Shown: positions 27,425 to 40,400, counted from the stretch's first letter. The stretch: DNA of 64,000 nt from Macrostomum hystrix (GCA_950097015.1 CATNEN010000025.1:2540001-2604000); one strand, 5' to 3'. Notes: a model not told the origin generated them from the sequence alone. Numbers and translations: made by a program.

Positions 27425-30400
27425 ATGAATTTCGGCCGCAGCGCGGATCCATTCGGATTTAACTCAGTCGACCAGGACGTCGGCATGGGACTGCAGCTTG
27501 GATTCGCTATTGACTTCGATGCTGCGAATTCAGCAACCTTGCAGCCGGCCAATACTACGACAACCTTCCAGACAGACGAGGAAGACTTAACCAGCTATGC
27601 GATCAAGCGATCGGACACTCCTTATCGAGTGCCGGAGAACCAGCCTGCTGGCTCTGCCGCAGGGGCTGACGACGAATTTGACTTTGAGTTGAATTTCGCA
27701 GACCAGAAGGCTCAGGAGAAGCAGCAGGCGCAGAACGTGACAAATCACCATCCTGAGCCACTCGATTTGCTTGCCGGTCTGCGCGGCGACGATGTCGACG
27801 TTGACTCGCCAGCGACGAACCAGATTCCGGAGCCGACCGCAGCGACGGACCAGATTCCAGAGCCGACCGCAGCGACGGACCAGATTCCAGAGCCGACCGC
27901 AGCGACGGACCAGATTCCAGAGCCGACCGCAGCGACGGACCAGATTCCAGAGCCAACCGCTGAGCACAGTTTTCAAGAGCCAGACGCCGCCGCTGCAGTC
28001 CAGCAGAGCGAAGCCAATATCGTCGTCCCGAAAGCTCAGGCAGCCGCTGAACAGCCGATGCCGGATTCCGACCCAGTGGATGATTGGAAAGATGTGCCCC
28101 ACGTGGCTCTGAGGGATGCAGAAAATGAGGGTAAAATAACAAAAACAATCACGTGCTCTATTGTGATTGCTACTGCGTTGCACACCATCAAACAATGCGC
28201 AATCTAACACCAAGCCGCCCACTACCGTTTGTCACTAAGTTAACCCCGCCCCACACTCTTATCCTTAGTTTATCAACCTCACAGAAACCCTAATCCTTCG
28301 TTAATCTACTACAAAGAAACCCTGCGTTAATCCGCCACAAAGAAACCCTGCGTTAATCCACCACAGAGAAACCCTGCATTAATCCGCCATAAATAAACCA
28401 TAATCATTCGTTAATCCGCCACAAAGAAACCTTAATCTGGCGTTAATACAACCCTAATTAAAACACAGTTACTTCTATATACCCACTACTGAAAAACTAT
28501 GTTTCGTTAATCAGCGTTGACAATCCACCTCTTGATCCTTAGATGACGACTCAGACGAGGAGGTCGCCGTAGCCGCCGCGGCAGCCGACTCAGCCAGTTC
28601 ATCGCCAGCCAGCGTGGCCGAATGCGTCGCCCATTTCGACGCGGCCGGTGTCCTGTCCCAGTACCGGGCCGGCATTCAGACGTGCGTGGAGCTGAAGGGC
28701 CTGGCCGCCCTGCGCCGGTTGCTATGCGGCCCACCGAGTCTCAGAGCGGCGCTTAGGGACCGGCGAGATCTCCTGTTCTGCTTGGCCTGCTGTGAGTTAG
28801 CGTGAATAAATTATGTCAGACTGATAGTGTCAGACTGATAGTGTCAGACTGATAGTGTCAGACTGATAGTGTCAGACTGATAGTGTCAGACTGATAGTGT
28901 CAGACTGATAGTGTCAGACTGATAGTGTCAGACTGATAGTGTCAGACTGATAGTGTCAGACTGATAGTGTCAGACTGATAGTGTCAGACTGATAGTGTGA
29001 GAAAAAGTGTCAGATAAATTGTGTCACTTAAATCATGTCAAACAAAGAATGTCAGAAAAATAGTGCCAGTCCGATAGTGTCTGGCAAACCATGAATGTCA
29101 AATTGTGTCAGCCGAAACTTAAGAAAAATAGTCCTTGTTTGTACCTAATTAAAACTGTCATTGACTTTTATTGTCAGGTCCGTTCGACAATAACAACGAG
29201 ATTCACCTACGCATGCTGGCTACAGTTTACCGCGGCCTGTTGCAAGAGCCGCGGCGGCCCTGTCCGCGGTTTGGCGCCCACTGGGAGTCTGTCGGCTTTC
29301 AGGTAAGCGACGATTGGGAGCAGAGCGCTAGAGCAAGTCGCCGATTTCTCAAGTCGCCGATTTCTCAGGTCGCCGATTTCTCAAGTCACCGGTGTCTCAA
29401 GTCGTCGATTTCTCAAGTCACCGGTGTCTCAAGTCGTCGATTTCTCAAGTCGCCGATTTCTCAAGTCGTCGATTTTTTAGTCGCCGATTTTTCAAGTCGC
29501 CGATTTCTTTGATCGTCGATTTCGGATATCGCCAATTTCTCAACTCGCCGATTTTTTAAGTCATCGATTTCTTAAGTCGCCGATTTCTTAAGTCGCCGAT
29601 TTCTCAAGTCGCCGATTTCTCAAGTCGCCGATTTTTAAAGTAATCGATTTTTAAAGGCATCGATTTCTCAAGTCGTCGATTTCTCAAGTCGCCGATTTCT
29701 CAAGTCGCCGATTTTTTAAGTCGCCGATTTCTCAAGTCGCTGATTTTTAAAAGTCATCGATTTTTAAAGTCATCGATTTCTCAAGTCGTCGATTTCTCAA
29801 GTCGCCGATTTTTCATATCGCCGATTTCTCAAGTCGCCGATTTCTCAAGTCGCCGATTTCTCAAGTCGCCGATTTCTCAAGTCGCCGATTTCTCAAGTCG
29901 CCGATTTCTCAAGTCGCCGATTTTTAAAAGTCATCGATTTTAAAGTCATCGATTTCTCAAGTCGTCGATTTCTCAAGTCGCCGATTTTTCATATCGCCGA
30001 TTTCTCAAGTCGCCGATTTCTCAAGTCCCGATTTCTAAAGTCGCCGATTTTTCTTATCGCCGATTTCTCGGGTCGCCGATTTCTCAGGTCACCGATATTT
30101 TTTTGCAGGGCAGCGATCCCAGCACGGATCTCCGCGGCTGCGGCATGCTGGGGCCGCTCTGCCTGCTTCACCTGGTGACGCAGCCTCGGCTGGCCTCTCT
30201 ACGCGCAGCCGCTTTCCGTCTGTCCCTCGACCCCGATCAGAACTATCCGTTCTGCGTGATGAGCATCAATCTAACCAGAGCGGCGCTCATCGCCCTGCGC
30301 CACCAGAGCTTGAACCGGCTCATTAATGCCAGCGGAGATCCACTGGCTACATTTCTAGATGTGTACACTGCTCTTCTGCAGCGGCTGCACACTGTCTGGT

Positions 30401-33001
30401 CCACTGGCGCCAAGAACATCATGGACTCCGGCTTTGTGGTGCGAGGTGAGTTTCATAGAATCTGGAATCGAACCCCCGACCTTCAAGTCGTGAGTTTGAC
30501 GCTTTAATCACTTGGCGACAACCTCTTCTATCCTATCTAGCGTAGGATAGCCTAAACATTAGTATTAAAAATGTGAATCGTTGTTGATTTGAGCCTATGA
30601 AGTGTCAGGATTGCTCAACTGAGTCTATGAAGTGTCAGGACTGCTCAACTGAGTCTATGAAGTGTCAGGATTGCTCAACTGAGTCTATGAAGTGTCAGGA
30701 TTGGTCAACTGAGTCTATGAAATGTCAGGACTGCTCAACTGAGTCTATGAAGTGTCAGGATTGCTCAACTGAGTCTATGAAGTGTCAGGATTGGTCAACT
30801 GAGTCTATGAAATGTCAGGATTGCTCAACTGAGTCTATGAAGTGTCAGGATTGCTCAACTGAGTCTATGAAGTGTCAGGATTGGTCAACTGAGTCTATGA
30901 AATGTCAGGATTGGTCAACTGAGTCTATGAAATGTCAGGATTGCTCAACTGAGTCTCTGAAGTGTCAGGACTGCTCAACTGAGTCTCTGAAGTGTCAGGA
31001 TTGGTCAACTGAGCCTCTGAAGTGTCAGGATTGCTCAACTGATTGTCTCAAGTGTCACGATCAGGCTCGGAGAACAATATTTTAGAATTCAAATAAAAAA
31101 CTGTTAACAGATTTTTTAATCTGTTCATGCTACTACAAAATTTTCGGAAAGTAGTGTGGAAAGTATCTAGAATTTAATAAGTGATCGAATTTTCTTTGAC
31201 ACTTGGAGGGCTTTTTGGTCTCCTTAAAACGTATAGCAGCTTCTAAGGCTTTTTGTATCTAAGGGCCTATCTATCTGGACCTGATGCTCCATTAAGAGTT
31301 CGCATGTACCTTCCAACATTTAGATTTATGATTAATCCGTTGTAAGGGGATTAAAGTGAGATTGTCTATCAAATTCTTTTCTAAATGCTCATGTGATTCG
31401 CCAAGACATAAGATCTGGGAATACCTCCTATTTCTATTGATCTTCTCAAAAACATTTACTGAAAATGTGGCTGATCTAGATTTCGATTAATCTCAAAATC
31501 AATTTGTCACTATTGCATTCTCATGAGACTGCACAGAATGATATACGAGTGGGTTGGATAGAAATTAAGACTATCTAGAAAGTTGTTTAGACATGTGAAA
31601 TCAAATAATCAGACAGCTGAGATTAGATAGTAGTGAAAATAGATAATGAGACAGCTGAGATTAGATAGTTGTGAAAATAGATAATGAGACAGGCAGATTA
31701 GATAGTTGTGAAAATAGATAATGAGACAGGCAGATTAGATAGTTGTGAAAATAGATAATGAGACAGCTGAGATTAGATAGTTGTGAGAATATATAATCAG
31801 ACAGCTAAGATTAGATAGTTGTGAGAACAGATAATCAGACAGCTGAGATTAGATAGTAGTGAGAACAGATAATCAGACAGCTGGGATTAGATAGTAGTGA
31901 GAATAGATAATCAGACAGCTAAGATTAGATAGTTGTGAGAATAGATAATCAGACAGCTGAGATTAGATAGTAGTGAGAACAGATAATCAGACAGCTGGGA
32001 TTAGATAGTAGTGAGAATAGATAATCAGAGAGTGAGATTAGATAACCGTTAGATTAGGTAATCAGACAGTTAAGATTAGATAACCATGGGATGAGGTTAT
32101 CAGAAAGGTGAAATTAGATAATTAGACAGGTGAGATTAGGTAATTAGAAAGTTCAGATTAGATAATCGTGAGATAAGGTAATCAGACAGGTGAGATCAGA
32201 TAATAGTGAGAATATGTAATAGTGAGATGAGATAATCTTGACAGGTGAGATTTCATAATTTGACGATTAGGATAAAGTAATCGAGAGATTAGGTAATTCT
32301 TGTCCTTAGATGATGATAAAAAAGAGGTTGATCATACAAAAATGTAGTCAAAAAGGAGCCAAAAAGGAGATCGACAAATAGCCTGGGTAGAAAGGCGAGT
32401 AGACAAAACAGACGGATAAATCTAGAAAGGAGACATCCAGATGAGTCCTTGGTTCGCCAGATATGCAGAAACGTCAGTAATTATATCAGTCTTGTTCAGG
32501 AAAATGACAGGAGGAAAACATGCACCCTATAGGCTAACATATCTTGTCCTATCCACAATCCGCAGATATGCAACTTTTTGTAAATCATTATCCGCATAAA
32601 AAGGCTGAATATTGAACGAACTACGAGCTATAGAACAATCGAAATCCCTACATCGGCTATAATTACAAGTTTAGCGCGCTATTAGTTACTATGCTAGTCT
32701 AGTCATAATATGCTTTGTCTTCGTATTTTAGTACGTATTTTGTATCAAAATAGTGGCTTTCTCGTTAAGGAAGAAGGATATGTGCCTATAAATAGCCAAT
32801 AAATCGATATTAAACAATCAACCACCAATTTCAGACTTGGAAGCGGCCTGCATAAAGGATCCGGAAGCTTTGCTCAGGGAGTTGAGCAGTTCAACGGAGG
32901 CTGTCCGGAACGGAACCGGGCAATCGAGCGGTCGTTCGTCAGTACCGACTAGCGGTGCCAAAGTGAACTCGGAAAAGTTTGTCGACTTGTGCGCCGCCTG
33001 A
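27425..33001 (+). CDS. ELMOD3: ELMO domain-containing protein 3 (ELMOD3)
   Basis: Five coding exons (27425-28130, 28543-28791, 29178-29302, 30109-30445, 32835-33001) join in phase to 527 residues. ELMOD proteins are GTPase-activating proteins for Arl2/Arf-family GTPases. The pre-domain GLAALRRLLCGPPSLRAALR matches ELMOD3's GLAALRHYLFGPP segment. The ELMO domain (about 320-480) has HWESVGFQGSDPSTDLRG with the catalytic-type Arg369 and FCVMSINLTRAALIALR. The N-terminal 235 residues are acidic and disordered, with DPF near the start, DDEFDFELNF, and five tandem copies of DQIPEPTAAT (or a first variant). ATG 27425 is 4 nt after an acceptor (ctgcag ending 27420). Each intron carries its own minisatellite, and a 2.6-kb array begins about 10 bp after TGA 32999-33001. 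The C-terminal tail is short and unlike the human one. Confidence 0.94.
27817..27960 (+). repeat. In-frame 30-bp coding minisatellite in ELMOD3 exon 1
   Basis: About five copies of a 30-bp unit containing gaccagattccagagccgac encode the decapeptide DQIPEPTAAT. Copies 2-4 are essentially identical in DNA, so the expansion is recent. The unit is a multiple of three and preserves the reading frame. Confidence 0.93.
28260..28450. repeat. About 26-bp degenerate repeat in ELMOD3 intron 1
   Basis: Five to six copies of a unit containing cgttaatccgccacaaagaa then accctg, decaying toward both ends. Confidence 0.8.
28814..29000. repeat. 14-bp minisatellite in ELMOD3 intron 2, about 13 copies
   Basis: Near-perfect copies of tgtcagactgatag, followed by decayed copies up to about 29090. 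Confidence 0.95.
29330..30100. repeat. 16-bp minisatellite in ELMOD3 intron 3, about 47 copies
   Basis: The unit is tttctcaagtcgccga with variants (tcgtcga, tttttaaagtcatcga, ttttttaagtcgccga). Blocks of variants recur, for example two runs of tttttaaaagtcatcg-type units (from about 29740 and 29920). The array occupies nearly the whole intron and ends about 10 bp before the acceptor. Confidence 0.95.
30446..30535 (-). mobile_element. tRNA-derived SINE head fragment, copy 3, at the ELMOD3 intron 4 donor
   Basis: On the minus strand the sequence reads gtcgccaagtgattaaagcg and then gggggttcgattcc, an A-box/B-box pair like that of the 46.6-kb SINE, with cacgacttgaaggtc between them. It begins within about 10 bp of the splice donor at 30446. 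The SINE body is not recognisable here. Confidence 0.55.
30595..31060. repeat. 30-bp minisatellite in ELMOD3 intron 4, about 15 copies
   Basis: The unit contains tatgaagtgtcaggattgct then caactgagtc. A 162-codon ORF (30597-31085) of period MKCQDCSTES is a by-product of the unit length. Confidence 0.95.
31600..32290. repeat. About 36-38-bp minisatellite in ELMOD3 intron 4
   Basis: About 12 recognisable copies of a unit containing gattagatagttgtgagaat then agataatcagacagctga (to about 32030), followed by a decayed tail of gattagataatc-like segments. Confidence 0.9.
32291..32834. other. End of ELMOD3 intron 4
   Basis: Unique intronic sequence leading to the acceptor (accaccaatttcag, ending 32834). 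Nothing else is seen in it. Confidence 0.5.
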
Positions 33002-33011
33002 ATCTACGGAT

Positions 33012-35655
33012 TTCCTGAACTTCAGATTCCCTGAACTTCAGATACCCTAAACTTTAGATTCCCTGAACTTCAGATGCCCTAAACTTCAGATTCCCTGAAC
33101 TTCAGATTTCCTAAACTTTAGATTCCCTGATCTTCAGATTCCTGAACTTCAGATTCCCTGAACTTCAGATGCCCTAAACTTCAGATTCCTTGATCTTCAG
33201 ATTCCCTGAACTTCAGGTTCCTAAACTTCAGATTCCTTGATCTTCAGATTCCCTGAACTTCAGGTTCCTAAACTTCAGATTCCCTGAACTTCAGATTCCC
33301 TAAACTAAACTTCAAATTCCCTAAACTTCAGATTCCCTAAACTTCAGATTTCCTAAACTTCAGATTCCCTAAACTTCAGATTCCCTGAACTTCAGATTCC
33401 CTTAACTTCAGATTCCCTGAACTTCAGATTCCCTAAACTTCAGATACCCTGAACTTCAGATGCCCTAAACTTCAGATTCCTTGATCTTCAGATTCCTTGA
33501 TCTTCAGATTCCTGAACTTCAGATTCCTGAACTTCAGATTCCCTGAACTTCAGATGCCCTAAACTTTAGATTCCCTGAACTTCAGATGCCCTAAACTTCA
33601 GATTCCCTGAACTTCAGATTCCCTAAACTTCAGATTCCCTAAAGTTCAGATTCCTGAACTTCAGATTTCCTAAAGTTCAGATTCCTGAACTTCAGATTCC
33701 CTGAACTTCAGATGCCCTAAACTTCAGATTCCTTGATCTTCAGATTCCTTGATCTTCAGATTCCTGAACTTCAGATTCCTGAACTTCAGATTCCCTGAAC
33801 TTCAGATTTCCTAAACTTTAGATTCCCTGATCTTCAGATTCCTGAACTTCAGATTCCTGAACTTCAGATTCCCTGAACTTCAGATGCCCTAAACTTCAGA
33901 TTCCTTGATCTTCAGATTCCCTGAACTTCAGGTTCCTAAACTTCAGATTCCCTGAACTTCAGATTCCCTAAACTTCAGATTCCCTAAACTTCAGATTTCC
34001 TAAACTTCAGATTCCCTAAACTTCAGATTCCCTGAACTTCAGATTCCCTTAACTTCAGATACCCTGAACTTCAGATGCCCTAAACTTCAGATTCCTTGAT
34101 CTTCAGATTCCTTGATCTTCAGATTCCTGAACTTCAGATTCCTGAACTTCAGATTCCCTAAACTTCAGATTCCCTAAAGTTCAGATTCCCTGAACTTCAG
34201 GTTCCTAAACTTCAGATTCCCTGAACTTCAGATTCCCTAAACTAAACTTCAAATTCCCTAAACTTCAGATTCCCTAAACTTCAGATTTCCTAAACTTCAG
34301 ATTCCCTAAACTTCAGATTCCCTGAACTTCAGATTCCCTTAACTTCAGATTCCCTGAACTTCAGATTCCCTAAACTTCAGATACCCTGAACTTCAGATGC
34401 CCTAAACTTCAGATTCCTTGATCTTCAGATTCCTTGATCTTCAGATTCCTGAACTTCAGATTCCTGAACTTCAGATTCCTGAACTTCAGATTCCCTGAAC
34501 TTCAGATGCCCTAAACTTTAGATTCCCTGAACTTCAGATGCCCTAAACTTCAGATTCCCTGAACTTCAGATTCCCTAAACTTCAGATTCCCTAAAGTTCA
34601 GATTCCTGAACTTCAGATTTCCTAAAGTTCAGATTCCTGAACTTCAGATTCCCTGAACTTCAGATGCCCTAAACTTCAGATTCCTTGATCTTCAGATTCC
34701 TTGATCTTCAGATTCCTGAACTTCAGATTCCTGAACTTCAGATTCCCTGAACTTCAGATTTCCTAAACTTTAGATTCCCTGATCTTCAGATTCCTGAACT
34801 TCAGATTCCTGAACTTCAGATTCCCTGAACTTCAGATGCCCTAAACTTCAGATTCCTTGATCTTCAGATTCCCTGAACTTCAGGTTCCTAAACTTCAGAT
34901 TCCCTGAACTTCAGATTCCCTAAAGTTCAGATTCCCTAAACTTCAGATTTCCTAAACTTCAGATTCCCTAAACTTCAGATTCCCTGAACTTCAGATTCCC
35001 TTAACTTCAGATACCCTGAACTTCAGATGCCCTAAACTTCAGATTCCTTGATCTTCAGATTCCTTGATCTTCAGATTCCTGAACTTCAGATTCCTGAACT
35101 TCAGATTCCCTAAACTTCAGATTCCCTAAAGTTCAGATTCCTGAACTTCAGATTTCCTAAAGTTCAGATTCCTGAACTTCAGATTCCCTGAACTTCAGAT
35201 GCCCTTAACTTCAGATTCCTTGATCTTCAGATTCCTTGATCTTCAGATTCCTGAACTTCAGATTCCTGAACTTCAGATTCCCTGAACTTCAGATGCCCTA
35301 AACTTTAGATTCCCTGAACTTCAGATTCCCTAAAGTTCAGATTCCCTGAACTTCAGATTCCCTAAACTTCAGATTCCCTAAAGTTCAGATTCCTGAACTT
35401 CAGATTCCCTAAACTTCAGATTCCTGAACTTCAGATTCCCTGAACTTCAGATGCCCTAAACTTTAGATTCCCTGAACTTCAGATGCCCTAAACTTTAGAT
35501 TCCCTGAACTTCAGATGCCCTAAACTTCAGATTCCTGAACTTCAGATTCCCTAAACTTCAGATTCCTGAACTTCAGATTCCCTAAACTTCAGATTCCTGA
35601 ACTTCAGATTCCCTAAACTTCAGATTCCCTAAAGTTCAGATTTCCTAAACTTAGT
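33012..35655. repeat. 16-bp minisatellite with a 937-bp higher-order repeat, about 165 copies
   Basis: The unit is attccctgaacttcag with 15-bp (attcctgaacttcag) and substitution variants (gatgccctaaac, ccttgatcttcag). Rare variants recur at a fixed distance: aactaaacttcaaattcc at about 33303 and 34240, and cccttaacttcag at about 33400 and 34337, both 937 bp apart. This shows higher-order block duplication. The array starts about 10 bp after the ELMOD3 stop codon and may be transcribed as 3' UTR. Confidence 0.95.
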
Positions 35656-36180
35656 GTACGAGCCGTAAATGGCAATTCAATTCAAGCTACAAATGGTCTT
35701 GCTGCAGACACGTGCTGCCTACTGTATTCGGGATGACGAGAAGTTATAATAATGTCTGAACCAATTTCCGGAGCACCGCTTTTAACCAGCCGCGGCATGA
35801 CACTATTCACTTTTATGCATTGCACCATCCATCCTTTCCTTCCGTCCATTTGTCTGTCTGTCTGCTCACCGCTAGCAAGCATTGTTGTTTTTTTTCTAAG
35901 AAAGCAAATCTATAAGTGAGATTAGACCCGGCCAGAAATCGTGCTTGATCCGGCAGGGGGTTAAGGAGGAATTCCCATCAGGCACGGAATATAGTTTCTT
36001 TCGTTTTTTGCACAGCTGGAAATCGTTGATTCCGATGATGTACTACTGTATGTATAAATGTTTTTCTTCTATCCTGCACATGGTTATGTGGGAGACCAAG
36101 TGTGCGGAAAATCAATACTGATTTAGCATATTTCTATTTCTCGACAGTCGATCCTGAACTCTGTTGCTAGTTGTTGCGGC
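35656..36180. other. Spacer between two arrays
   Basis: Unique sequence with no convincing ORF; short tctg runs at about 35850-35865. No gene seen. Confidence 0.4.
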
Positions 36181-36189
36181 ATGTTCTTG

Positions 36190-37030
36190 AAGTCATAGTG
36201 AGCTGCTGATTTCTTGGAATAGGAATGAACTGCTGATTTCTAAGAATCGGAGTGAACTGCCGATCTGAAAGCAGAGTTCACAGATTATTTCCTAGAATCG
36301 GAGTCAACTACTGATTTCTAAGAATAAGGGTGAACTGCTGATTTCTAAGAATAAGAGTGAACTGCTGATTTCTAAGAATCGTAGTGAACTACTGATTTCT
36401 AAGAATCGGAGTGAACTGCTGATTTCTAAGAATCGGAGTGAACTACTGATTTCTAAGAATCGTAGTGAACTACTGATTTCTAAGAATCGGATTGAACTGC
36501 TGATTTCTAAGAATCGGAGTGAACTACTGATTTCCTAGAATCGGAGTAAGCAGCTGATTTCTAAGAATAATGGTGAACAGCTGATTTATAAGAATCGGAG
36601 TGAACTGCTGATTTCTAAGAATCGGAGTTAACAGCTGATTTTTAAGATTCGGAGTGAACTGCCGATCTGAAAGCCAGAGTTCACAGATTATTTCCTAGAA
36701 TCGGAGTGAACTACTGATTTCCTAGAATCGGAGTGAACTACTGATTTGTAAGAATCGGAGTGAACAGCTGATTTATAAGAATCGGAATGAACTTCTGATT
36801 TGTAAGAATCGGAGTGAACTGCTGATTTCTAAGAATCGGAGTGAACTGCCGATCTGAAAGCCAGAGTTCACAGATTATTTCCTAGAATCGGAGTGAACTA
36901 CTGATTTCCTAGAATCGGAGTGAACAGCTGATTTCTAAGAATAAGGGTGAACTGCTGATTTCTAAGAATCGGGGTGAACTGCTGATTTCCTAGAATCGTA
37001 GTGAACTGCTATTTTTTTAGAATCGGAGCA
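36190..37030. repeat. 27-bp minisatellite with a recurring marker variant
   Basis: The unit contains agtgaactgctgatttctaa then gaatcgg, about 30 copies. A marker variant with gccgatctgaaagccagagt recurs at about 36260, 36660 and 36846, pointing to block duplication (about 187 bp between the last two). Confidence 0.92.
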
Positions 37031-37384
37031 AACTGTTCTATCGTGAGACTATCCATAGATCTCAGTCGTATTCTCTTTCGCTTTTATATAATTTGGAACT
37101 ATTAATCACTACATAGTGCTTTTTGTGCATCATGCAGTTTATGATTATAACTAATTTTGCAATCTGACACATTTTATATCAGTGCTTTGTCTATTTATTT
37201 TCTCATCTGTGTAGTGCGCTATAAATAAAATATTTGTGAATGCGTTGTTCAGTTCAACAGGACATTATCGGCCTCACTACAATGCTTAATAATTATTCGT
37301 TACATTGATAATATATGGTTGAACTTCTACAAACCTTAAAAATTCTGTCTTAAAAATAGCGTTTCTATTTATTGCTATTGTCTT
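37031..37384. other. AT-rich spacer, no gene seen
   Basis: Unique AT-rich DNA with an AATAAA at about 37225 but no gene to attach it to with confidence; it could serve a long ELMOD3 3' UTR. Confidence 0.3.
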
Positions 37385-37795
37385 CATCAATGTCTGTTTA
37401 TCAATCCTATTCCATTCATCAATGTCTTTTTATCAGTCCTAATCAATTCTACAGTGTCTGTTTATCAGTCCTAATCAATTCTACAGTGTCTGTTTATCAA
37501 TCGTAATTAATTCAACAGTTTCTGTTTATCAATCCTAATCAATTTAACAGTGTCTGTTTATCAATCCTAATCAGTTCTACAGTATCTGTTTATCAGTCCT
37601 AATCAGTTCTACAGTGTCTGTTTATCAATCCTAATCTATTCTACAGTGTCTGTTTATCAATCGTAATTAATTCAACAGTTTCTGTTTATCAGTCCTAATC
37701 CATTCAACAGTGTCTGTTTATCAGTCCTAATCCATTCAACAGTGTCTGTTTATCAGTCCTAATCAATTCTACAGTGTCTGTTTATCAGTCCCTAG
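37385..37795. repeat. 32-bp minisatellite, about 13 copies
   Basis: The unit contains tgtctgtttatcaatcctaa then tcaattctacag, with catc and gtaatt variants. Confidence 0.93.
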
Positions 37796-38463
37796 CCCTT
37801 CTCCCTTCATTCGTCTTTCATTTTAGCTTTATAGCTTTTGTGACGGCTCGTCTAGAATTGTTCTCGCCCAGCACGATTTATATTTTTTATATCATTTTTC
37901 TTCTAAAAAAGCAAATCAATACATAAAAAGAATTTTGCCTGTTAGCTATTCACTTCCCATTCATTGTGGCGCCTTTCAGTCTTACATATCCACTTACCTT
38001 GCCACACACTTGTGAACAATAATTGCCACGCATTCACCCTGTACAGTGCCTCTCAACTCAACAATCAAGGTATGAAGCACGTTCACCTCATGGCAACTGT
38101 ATTGTACTGAGGCATACCAATAGCCTATACAATCTAGCATCTAAATTTCTAGCCTATGAAAGAATTCTGTATGCTTTTTTAAAGAGAATCAATCTAATTT
38201 AATTTATGCAGCATCATTTAGAGCCAATTGGATTTTTATGAAAATGTAAAGTTTTTTTTTATTTCACGTTTTGATAAAAATTTCCTGCATCGAGCCATGA
38301 TTGATGGCTTTTAGAAGAATGAAATGCCAATAACGTCCTTTAGACAAGCTATCTGCTCATAGTTACTCAGGTTTTGCTACATTTGTATATGTATTAGTAA
38401 AAATACGTTATATATCATATATGGTTTGATGCATTCTGTGTTGTTAAAGTCCGGTCACTGTAC
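37796..38463. other. Spacer, no gene seen
   Basis: Unique AT-rich sequence; no supported ORF. Confidence 0.4.
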
Positions 38464-38467
38464 TTAA

Positions 38468-39250
38468 TTTGAGCCTTCGGACTTGTGCTTGGATTGAAGC
38501 TTCGGTCTTTGTGTTTGGATTGAAGCTTTGGTCTTTGTGCTTGGATTGAAGCTTCGGTCTTTGTGTTTGGATTGAAGCTTCGGTCTTTGTGTTTGGATTG
38601 AAGCTTCGGTCTTTGTGTTTGGATTGAAGCTTCGGTCTTTGTGTTTGGATTGAAGCTTCGGTCTTTGTGTTTGGATTGAAGCTTCGGTCTTTGTGTTTGG
38701 ATTGAAGCTTCGGTCTTGTGCTTGGATTGAAGCTTCGGTCTTTGTGTTTGGATTGAAGCTTCGGTCTTTGTGTTTGGATTGAAGCTTCGGTCTTTGTGTT
38801 TGGATTGAAGCTTCGGTCTTTGTGTTTGGATTGAAGCTTCGGACTTGTGCTTGGATTGAAGCTTCGGTCTTTGTGCATGGATTGAAGCTTCGGTCTTTGT
38901 GCATGGATTGAAGCTTCGGTCTTTGTGTTTGGATTGAAGCTTCGGTCTTTGTAATCAGATTGAAGCTCGGTCTTTGTGTTTGGATTGAAGCTTCGGTCTT
39001 TGTGTTTGGATTGAAGCTTCGGTCTTTGTATTTGGATTGAAGCTTCGGTCTTTGTGCTTGGATTGAAGCTTCGGTCTTTGTACTTTAATTGAAGCTTCGG
39101 TCTTTGTGCTTGGATTGAAGCTTCGGTCTTTGTACTTTAATTGAATCTTCGGTTTTTTGTGCTTTGATTGAAGCTTAAGCCATTTTATTTTGATTGAACG
39201 TTCGGTCTTTGTACCTGGATTCAATGTTAGGTCTTTGTATTTAGATAGAG
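38468..39250. repeat. 26-bp minisatellite, about 30 copies
   Basis: The unit contains ggattgaagcttcggtcttt then gtgttt. HindIII-like aagctt sites recur in every copy. Minus-strand ORFs of 144 and 146 codons with period KHKDRSFNPNTKTEASIQTQ come from the repeat. The right end decays. Confidence 0.95.
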
Positions 39251-40400
39251 CATTCGGTCATGCTACACTGATTATACTATCTGTTATCCAATGTCACCGT
39301 GAATTCCATTACGGAGCACAGAAAAACGGTAAAGGTTAGCAGAAGATACACATTAGCTTAATTTTATGCTTTTAGCACAAGCGCAGATGCTTGATGTAAA
39401 AGACTATTTGAGTAATGGTAAACTGTTAAAAAACCTTCCCTGTTGCATATTTTTTCCCTTTCCAAATACTCTCCCTTGTCTCTCTCCAGTCTTCCCACAG
39501 CCTGATACTTATCTCTTACTAATCCTCGTCATTATTTCTATCCCAGCCAATCAGAGCGCAGGGGTACGGATTGGCCAGCAACTACACATTCAATAGCATT
39601 GCCAGCTGGCAATATTTCAAACTAAACCCGTTGCTGCTTTTTTCTTCTATAGCCCGTCAATCAATTAAACTAGCAAAGAAATTTCCTGCATGACATAAAA
39701 AAGTCTTTATAATATATTCGACTATTGGTAGGCAGATTAGACCAGTTTGGTGAGTCTCTTCATTAAATGGTGTTTTTCATTTGCGCGTGCAAGCATTTCC
39801 TGTTGGAGGGCAGGGGAAATTTGTAGAGTAAATTCCCAGGATGCTGCAGTCCCTCCATGCAGCCTAAAAGCTCCATGGGGGAGAATTCGGCAGGGCCGAC
39901 TGGGGAGCAGCAGAGGCGACACGAGTTAATGCCTAAAGGGGCTTATAATAATTTAGTTTTCGCTCTCATTCTGCCACTTCGGCCGTCATAACTCATAGGA
40001 TGTGATAGAATATGGTTTCCTGCTCAAGTATATTGGTAAACTTCTGAGCACAATAGTACAGTTTCATGTGTTCGATCTAACAGCCATAGAACTCTACTTG
40101 CTTGGGACTTGTGCAACGATAGATTTGAGAAAGTCTGCGACTCTGCTGGAAGTTTTCACACTTCAAACCTTCCCTAGGGAAAATATTCCACTAACTCATT
40201 GCTTTAAGTATTCGATCCTCGAGTATCGACTGAACCTGCAAACTTTCTTAGAAGGTGGAATATAGGCTGGGGTGCTAATCAAACAGCGTTGTGATGGAAC
40301 AAAATAGCCAGCATGAAAGGCCGAGTTCAATATTCAAGAGAAACCTTCACGTGGGACATGCAATAAACTGGGAGTTCCTAACTGTCTTAGTAAAGGTGCA
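39251..40400. other. Spacer, no gene recognised
   Basis: Mixed-composition unique sequence. Short ORFs at 39366-39596, 39737-39929 and 40002-40265 have no recognisable domain and no convincing splice context. Confidence 0.4.

Noticed and set aside
38444-39224. Minus-strand ORFs of 89-146 codons with KHKDRSFNPNTK repeats
   Set aside because: They follow the 26-bp array in several frames and end where it decays.
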